Source: Deltaproteobacteria bacterium
GTDB lineage: Bacteria; Desulfobacterota; Desulfobacteria; Desulfobacterales; UBA11574
Length of the DNA: 11,256 nucleotides
NCBI GenBank assembly: GCA_019313025.1
Contig: JAFDCA010000389.1
Span: 1 to 11,256, forward strand
Direction of reading: 5' to 3'
Shown here piece after piece: positions 6,806-11,256 of the stretch. A program made the translations under genes and the position numbers. Each line of letters starts with the position of its first letter. Position 1 is the first letter of the stretch. The notes beneath the pieces were generated by a model, which was not told the DNA's origin, searched no databases, and worked only from the letters and a program-made list of their open reading frames with translations.

Positions 6806-8149
6806 TTACCTCTGCGCTGCATCAGGGTGGTCGGTCAAAAACCGGTATAACGTGGCCCGGCCAACGCCCAAAATTCTTGCAGCCTTTGCTTTGTTACCAC
6901 CGGTTTTGATCAATGCGGTTTTTACGTTTTCAACATTCAGCTTTCTCGAAGCTCCGCGAGAAGGACCAAGAATACTCTGATCCTTGAGTTCCATAGGAAG
7001 GTCTTTGGGAAAAACTGTATCACCGCTGCAATTTACAATGGCAAATTGTATGGTATTTTGCAATTCCCTCACATTACCCGGCCAATGATAACCCATCATT
7101 ACGGAAATCGCTTCTTTCGAAATTTTCGGTGGATTTTTATGCATCTTTTCTGCTTGCTTTAAAAAATGATCCACAAGTAGCGGAATGTCGTTTCTTCGTT
7201 CACGAAGTGGCGGAAGATGGATAGGAATGACATTGAGCCTGTAAAACAAATCCTGGCGGAATTTTTTTTGCTGAACTTCCTTTTTGAGATCCTTGTTGGT
7301 GGCACTGATTACCCTGACATTCACATGAGCCGTGTTTTCTCCCCCGACTTTTTCAAACATACCATCTTGTAAAAAGCGCAAAAGCTTGACCTGCATCTGT
7401 CTTGAAAGCTCAGCCACTTCGTCAAGAAAAATCGTGCCTTTATCAGCCAGTTCAAAACGTCCTTTTTTATCACGGAGGGCACCTGAAAAAGCACCTTTGA
7501 CATGACCGAACAGTTCGCTTTCAATAAGGCTCTCCGGCAGTGCTCCGCAGTTAATCGGAACAAAGGGTGCTCCGCTTCTGTGACTCTCATTATGAATGGC
7601 ACTGGCAACCAGTTCCTTTCCGGTACCGGTTTCACCCGATATATGCACCGGATAATCGTAGCCAGCAACATCCTGGATTTGCCGGAAAACCGTCATCATT
7701 TTGCTGTCTTTTGCAACAATTCCTGAAAAGCTGGTCAGTTCATGGGCCTTCATAGAGAGGTTTAAAATCTCGGTAACGTCCACGATTGAAGCAAGCACAC
7801 CGAATTTCCGCCCGTTTTTATCTCTTATCATCGTAACAGACATTTCGACGCGTCGGGATTCACCATTTTTTGTTACAATGTTGTTTAAATACTCCTTTTT
7901 GTCTTCAAAAGCAGATTTGTCGTTGGAAAAAGAACATTGTCCTCCACAAAAAGGTTCTCCAAAAACTTCGTGGCAATCTTTGCCCAGAACATCTCTTCTA
8001 TTGTAACCGGTTATTCTTTCAGCTTCCTTATTGAAATAAAAAATATGGCGCTTCAAATCATGGGCGATGATACCGATCTTGAGGTTGTCAAGAACGCGCT
8101 CCAGATTTTTCTTGTCGGCAAGAATTTTTGATATCATGGCTTCGGTCAT
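6806..8149 (-). CDS. PAS-domain sigma-54-dependent transcriptional activator (bacterial enhancer-binding protein)
   Basis: The 447-residue product has three parts. A PAS domain spans about 15-130, with N-R-R-D-V-L-G-K-D-C-H-E-V-F (50-63) and cysteines C59, C68 and C72. An AAA+ domain spans about 142-375, with Walker A G-E-T-G-T-G-K-E (172-179), the sigma-54 contact loop as G-A-F-S-G-A (219-224), Walker B G-T-I-F-L-D-E (238-244), and H-W-P-G-N-V-R-E-L (355-363). A Fis-type helix-turn-helix lies at about 407-440. It lacks a response-regulator receiver, so it senses its signal directly through PAS. Ser replaces the usual Thr of GAFTGA, a conservative change. The gene lies 33 bases after the DUF2400 gene and probably shares its transcript, and it is convergent with cooS. 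No Shine-Dalgarno site is seen before ATG 8149; Met5 is an alternative start. Its target promoter is not identifiable here. Full length, intact. Confidence 0.93.
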   Translation of the reverse strand: MTEAMISKILADKKNLERVLDNLKIGIIAHDLKRHIFYFNKEAERITGYNRRDVLGKDCHEVFGEPFCGGQCSFSNDKSAFEDKKEYLNNIVTKNGESRRVEMSVTMIRDKNGRKFGVLASIVDVTEILNLSMKAHELTSFSGIVAKDSKMMTVFRQIQDVAGYDYPVHISGETGTGKELVASAIHNESHRSGAPFVPINCGALPESLIESELFGHVKGAFSGALRDKKGRFELADKGTIFLDEVAELSRQMQVKLLRFLQDGMFEKVGGENTAHVNVRVISATNKDLKKEVQQKKFRQDLFYRLNVIPIHLPPLRERRNDIPLLVDHFLKQAEKMHKNPPKISKEAISVMMGYHWPGNVRELQNTIQFAIVNCSGDTVFPKDLPMELKDQSILGPSRGASRKLNVENVKTALIKTGGNKAKAARILGVGRATLYRFLTDHPDAAQR

Positions 8150-8182
8150 AATGGGCAGATATAAGATATCAGTATGTTTTTG

Positions 8183-8959
8183 TCAAAGGTTATCTATATT
8201 CATATCGTCTCTAATTCCGAACCGGGTGAGTACAAAGTCATATTTGACTGGATCATCAGGAACGATTTGCCGAAATCCATTTGTTATCTCAAGGGCAGTG
8301 CGCATGTTCGGTTGTTGTTTTGCGGTAAAACCAAGTTTCAAGCTTATCCTGTGCATGTGAGTGTCCAGAGGAATTACGAGTTTTGACACAGGCACACCAT
8401 GCCATCCACCGGGATCGACGCCATCCTTTCGAACCATCCATCTTAAAAAAAGATTCATCCGCTTGCAGGCACTTCCTTTTTCCGGCACCGCAACAAGATG
8501 TCCGGGGGTAATATCCCCGGCTCTTAGCGCCGTTGCAAAAACATTCAGGGCAGGAATGACGGTCCTATCATCATCAGATATCCCACGAACAAAACAGTCG
8601 TTTAATGAACCGTATTTGTCGATGACGTTTTTTGCACCCAGAAGCAATGACGCGAGATGATCTCCATTGGCAAACCGGTGCTTAAACCCCTTAAAAGCTT
8701 TACACATGGATGTATGCGTCGATTCCCTAAGAAACAGATGGGGAGAGGGTGTCATCATTTCAAGAACACATGAGACGCTCCTCAGTATTTGTTTCACCCT
8801 ACCATATGCCAAAGATGATGCAATCAATCCGACAATTTCCCGATCGATAACATCATTGTATAAATAGAGAAACTCAACAGGATCCGGATGAATATATTTG
8901 GGTTGATTATATCTTTGATATAAATTTTCCAGTTTGTGTTTAATATTTTTTGGGGTCAT
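8183..8959 (-). CDS. TIGR02757 (DUF2400) family protein, HhH-GPD glycosylase-related
   Basis: The 258-residue product matches the TIGR02757/DUF2400 family. Visible hallmarks are E-I-V-G-L-I-A-S-S-L-A-Y-G-R-V (41-55), K-G-S-A-C-K-R-M-N-L-F-L-R-W-M-V-R (161-177), D-P-G-G-W (182-186), I-P-L-D-T-H-M-H-R-I (196-205), and the P-D-D-P-V-K-Y-D-F...T-R-F-G-I ending. The D-T-H-x-x-R segment corresponds to the catalytic-Asp region of endonuclease III-type HhH-GPD glycosylases (D199 here), but the usual catalytic Lys motif, L-P-G-V-G-x-K-T, is not seen: the equivalent stretch reads H-G-V-P-V-S-K. The family has no firm biochemical function that I know of; a DNA-repair role is inference. It appears to be the first gene of an operon with the sigma-54 activator. 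There is no clear Shine-Dalgarno sequence before ATG 8959, so the start is less certain. Confidence 0.88.
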   Translation of the reverse strand: MTPKNIKHKLENLYQRYNQPKYIHPDPVEFLYLYNDVIDREIVGLIASSLAYGRVKQILRSVSCVLEMMTPSPHLFLRESTHTSMCKAFKGFKHRFANGDHLASLLLGAKNVIDKYGSLNDCFVRGISDDDRTVIPALNVFATALRAGDITPGHLVAVPEKGSACKRMNLFLRWMVRKDGVDPGGWHGVPVSKLVIPLDTHMHRISLKLGFTAKQQPNMRTALEITNGFRQIVPDDPVKYDFVLTRFGIRDDMNIDNL

Positions 8960-9006
8960 TTTTATTCATGCTTGTCAAACAGAGGATTTTTCATATATAT
9001 ACTTGG

Positions 9007-9043
9007 GTTGAGTGGTTCAACGTTCACCGTTCCAGGTTGAACG
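9007..9043. repeat. Short inverted and direct repeats of GTTCAAC/GTTGAAC type
   Basis: GTTCAAC (9015-9021) and GTTGAAC (9036-9042) are 7-bp inverted repeats with a 14-base spacer that itself carries GTTCACC. GTTGA (9007-9011) can pair alternatively with TCAAC (9017-9021). Related TTGAACCT recurs at 9185-9192. Such GGTTCAACG-type arrays are common intergenic elements in Desulfobacterota as I recall, but I cannot confirm it here. Confidence 0.45.
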
Positions 9044-9096
9044 GCTCTAACTGGCTCAAATAAATAAGATTTCATCCCATAGCGGTGATAAGAATG

Positions 9097-9115
9097 TTTC
9101 ACCCGATGGGTGAAA
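9097..9115. repeat. Perfect 8-bp stem-loop
   Basis: TTTCACCC (9097-9104) pairs with GGGTGAAA (9108-9115) around GAT. It sits in the 257-base gap between divergently transcribed genes, about 100 bases before the TraB-family start. With no T tract it is not an obvious terminator; it may be an operator, a leader hairpin or part of the dispersed repeat next to it. Confidence 0.5.
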
Positions 9116-9216
9116 GAGGCCAATCGGCAAATTAGAGAACAAAGTAGGAACCGACAAGTAATCACAGCCTGTGAACCCTAAACCTTGAACCTATCACTTT
9201 ATATTATGGGATTCTG

Positions 9217-10380
9217 ATGAAAAACGAAACAAATAACATATATTCCCTCTCTTTTGAAGAAAAAGAAGTCATACTTGTGGGTACAGCACACGTATCCAAA
9301 GAGAGTGCTCAACTGGTCAGCGATATTATCGAAACGGAAAAGCCGGACACGGTCTGCGTCGAATTGTGTGATGCCAGGTATCAGTCTATTCGACAAAAAG
9401 ATAAATGGATGGATACGGATATCATCAAAGTGATCAAAGAGAAAAAATCCTTTTTACTTTTATCTAATCTTCTTCTGGCATCTTTCCAAAAACGGATTGC
9501 TAATAAATTTGATATTGTACCAGGCGCTGAAATGATAAAAGCCATCGATGCCGGTGAAGCCATCGGTGCAAATATACATATGGCCGATAGAAACATCCGG
9601 ATCACCCTTGCAAAGACTTGGAGAGCCATGGGATTGTGGGATAAAATCAAACTGCTGTTTCAACTGGTTTTGTCAATGGGTGAAATCGGAGACATCAGTG
9701 AGGAAGATATTGAAAAAATGAAGCAGGAGGATGTACTGGAGACGCTCCTTGCCGATGTCGGAAAGTCACTTCCTGTTTTAAAGGATATCCTGATCGACGA
9801 AAGGGATCAATTCCTGACCCACAAAATACGGACAGCCCCCGGCAAAAAAATTGTTGCTGTTGTAGGTGCCGGTCACGTGCCAGGAATCAAAAAATACTGG
9901 AACACCGAGGTCGATGTCGAGCGCTTAAATCAGGTTCCGCCAAAAGGAAAACTTTCCGACATCTTAAAATGGATCATCCCTTTGGGTATAATTATCCTCT
10001 TTGTATGGGGATTTTATCATGGTGGCGCCCATGCAGGAACCAATATGATTACATGGTGGGTCATGGCAAATGGTATTCTTGCCGGACTTGGCGCCCTCAT
10101 CGCTCTGGCTCACCCGTTGACGATTTTGTCTTCAATCCTGGCCGCTCCACTAACCTCTTTAAACCCGATGATTGCCGCCGGATGGGTTTCAGGACTTGTA
10201 GAGGCCTTTTCACGAAAGCCGAAGGTCAGGGATTTTGAGAATCTCCCCAATGACATCCTCTCCATAAAAGGTTTCTGGAAAAACAAGATCACGCGTATTC
10301 TGCTGGTGGTGGTTTTTACAAATCTGGGCAGCTCGATTGGTACCTTTGTTGCCATCCCATTAATGGTTAAGGTATTGTAA
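9217..10380 (+). CDS. TraB/PrgY (TIKI-superfamily) membrane protein
   Basis: The 387-residue product has an N-terminal TraB/TIKI domain and a hydrophobic C-terminal half. The diagnostic G-x-x-H pair is present: G22-T-A-H25 near the start and G217-A-G-H220. Conserved E49 (V-E-L-C), R124 (A-D-R-N) and E195-R-D197 also fit. In eukaryotic TIKI proteins these histidines and acids are proposed metal ligands of a protease; PrgY in Enterococcus restrains pheromone signalling, but most bacterial members are uncharacterised. Membrane segments are likely at about 250-267, 278-298, 300-325 and 358-385, so the N-terminal domain probably faces one side of the inner membrane with no signal peptide. It is followed 2 bases later by purN, suggesting co-transcription. 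The ribosome binding site is weak (GGGA before ATG), leaving the exact start moderately sure. Function is unknown here. Confidence 0.88.
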   Translation: MKNETNNIYSLSFEEKEVILVGTAHVSKESAQLVSDIIETEKPDTVCVELCDARYQSIRQKDKWMDTDIIKVIKEKKSFLLLSNLLLASFQKRIANKFDIVPGAEMIKAIDAGEAIGANIHMADRNIRITLAKTWRAMGLWDKIKLLFQLVLSMGEIGDISEEDIEKMKQEDVLETLLADVGKSLPVLKDILIDERDQFLTHKIRTAPGKKIVAVVGAGHVPGIKKYWNTEVDVERLNQVPPKGKLSDILKWIIPLGIIILFVWGFYHGGAHAGTNMITWWVMANGILAGLGALIALAHPLTILSSILAAPLTSLNPMIAAGWVSGLVEAFSRKPKVRDFENLPNDILSIKGFWKNKITRILLVVVFTNLGSSIGTFVAIPLMVKVL

Positions 10381-10382
10381 TC

Positions 10383-11192
10383 ATGGAAATGCCAGAAATG
10401 AACCAAGACATTCGTATCGGTTCACTGATATCCGGAAGCGGAACAAACCTCCAGGCCATCATGGATGCTTGTGAATCCAGGCAAATACGCGGCAAAATCG
10501 TATTCATTGGATCGGACAATCCCAGCTCCGAAGGTCTTAAAAGAGGAGAAAAAATTAATATTCCTACGTTTATCGTTGATTATGGCTCGATTATTCGACG
10601 TTTTAATAAATCCCCTGAAAAAGTCAAGCTTCCTGCTGATTTTGATATTAATGATGTCCTATCAAAGCAAACTCTGTTCCCGGCTAATACCGATAAGAAA
10701 AAGACAAAACATTTTTTTGCCACTCGGGCGGTTGCCGAAGCAGCGCTCCTTGACGAAATGAAAAGTTATCCGTTTGATCTTCTGGTACTGGCTGGTTTTA
10801 TGCGGAATCTGACGCCTTATTTTATCGACAGAGTAAATACTACCGAAGGTCGGCCACGAATAATGAACATCCATCCTGCACTGCTGCCGGCCTTTCCTGG
10901 AGTTGACGGATATGGAGATACCTTTCGTTATGGATGCAAAATCGGGGGATGCACGGTCCATTTTGTCGACTATGGTGAGGATTCAGGTCCCATTATTGGT
11001 CAAAGAGTGTATACGATATCAGAAGATGACACCATAGAATCCATCAGGCAAAAGGGTTTAAAAATAGAATGGACGCTTTATCCCGAATGTGTCAAACTCT
11101 TTGCCGAAGGCCGTCTTAAAACTGTCAGGATGTCCTATATTCTTAAAAGCGGGAAAAAAACGCACAGGACGATAGTAAAGATTTTACCTTGA
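10383..11192 (+). CDS. purN: Phosphoribosylglycinamide formyltransferase (GAR transformylase) with an insertion
   Basis: This enzyme makes formyl-GAR from GAR and 10-formyltetrahydrofolate in purine synthesis. The 269-residue product has the substrate-binding S-G-S-G-T-N-L-Q-A (17-25), L-V-L-A-G-F-M-R-N-L (134-143), M-N-I-H-P-A-L-L-P (161-169, with N162 and H164) and V-D-Y-G-E-D-S-G-P (195-203, with D200). N162, H164 and D200 correspond to E. coli N106, H108 and D144, so it is probably active. It is about 60 residues longer than E. coli PurN. About 40 of these lie in a Lys/Asp-rich insertion at 67-112, between the I-P-T-F-I-V strand and the Y-P-F-D-L-L-V helix-strand, and a short extra tail ends the protein. 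It starts 2 bases after the TraB-family stop, with AAGG 10 bases upstream; Met3 and Met6 are alternative starts. No other pur gene is adjacent. Confidence 0.95.
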   Translation: MEMPEMNQDIRIGSLISGSGTNLQAIMDACESRQIRGKIVFIGSDNPSSEGLKRGEKINIPTFIVDYGSIIRRFNKSPEKVKLPADFDINDVLSKQTLFPANTDKKKTKHFFATRAVAEAALLDEMKSYPFDLLVLAGFMRNLTPYFIDRVNTTEGRPRIMNIHPALLPAFPGVDGYGDTFRYGCKIGGCTVHFVDYGEDSGPIIGQRVYTISEDDTIESIRQKGLKIEWTLYPECVKLFAEGRLKTVRMSYILKSGKKTHRTIVKILP

Positions 11193-11256
11193 TAATTTCT
11201 TTCGACCGATTCCGTCAAGGGTGGGGGCATCAAGCGATTAAAAACAATAATTACGA

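Noticed and set aside
9007..9043. Possible CRISPR-like repeat
   Set aside because: Units are only 7 bp, irregularly spaced and inverted, with no array and no cas genes nearby.
8962..9165. 67-codon minus-strand open frame in the gap before the TraB-family gene
   Set aside because: It runs through the repeats and hairpin, has no ribosome binding site or domain, and looks like non-coding DNA.
9185..9207. Promoter TTGAAC...TATTAT before the TraB-family gene
   Set aside because: The spacer is only 11 bp, too short for a sigma-70 promoter.

Overview
The window reads as chromosomal DNA of an anaerobic Desulfobacterota (deltaproteobacterial) relative, probably a sulfate reducer of the Desulfobacteraceae/Desulfosarcina type. 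This is an inference from gene content: a DsrC/TusE-family protein, a monofunctional Ni-Fe carbon monoxide dehydrogenase, a bacterial ferredoxin:thioredoxin reductase-like protein, a DUF2400 (TIGR02757) protein, and a PAS/sigma-54 activator. Genes have moderate GC and intergenic regions are very AT-rich.

Left part (1-2218). After an unassigned AT-rich edge come a small DsrC-like protein (286-627, +) with its own promoter, ribosome binding site and terminator, and a 71-residue Arg-rich protein with repeated RR-S-x-T-D-R-R motifs (1006-1221, +). A hairpin resembling an IS200/IS605 right end lies at 1238-1309. Next is a tightly coupled minus-strand pair: a glutaredoxin-like protein (1706-1960) followed by a ferredoxin:thioredoxin reductase catalytic-chain homologue (1374-1706), overlapping by one base (TAATG). 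A perfect 16-bp palindrome lies upstream of this pair.

Middle (2219-6805). A 719-residue YyaL/DUF255 protein with a thioredoxin-like CHWC domain (minus) is divergent from cooS (plus). The cooS start is at 4754, and a good sigma-70 promoter lies just upstream. cooS stands alone: no cooF, cooC or acetyl-CoA synthase genes are visible. A perfect 13-bp hairpin separates cooS from the convergent gene.

Right part (6806-11256). A minus-strand pair encodes a DUF2400 endonuclease-III-like protein and then a PAS/AAA+/Fis sigma-54 activator with a Cys-containing PAS domain. After a repeat-bearing gap come a TraB/TIKI-family membrane protein and, 2 bases later, a PurN homologue with an insertion of about 40 residues.

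The theme on the left is thiol/disulfide and low-potential redox chemistry: four of the first five genes (DsrC-like, FTR-like, glutaredoxin, CHWC thioredoxin fold). The right half is mostly housekeeping and regulation. I see no phage, no CRISPR array, no RNA gene and no clear novel multi-gene system. The most unusual items are the DsrC-like protein lacking both catalytic cysteines, the Grx-FTR couple, the Cys-PAS activator convergent with an orphan cooS, and the enlarged PurN.
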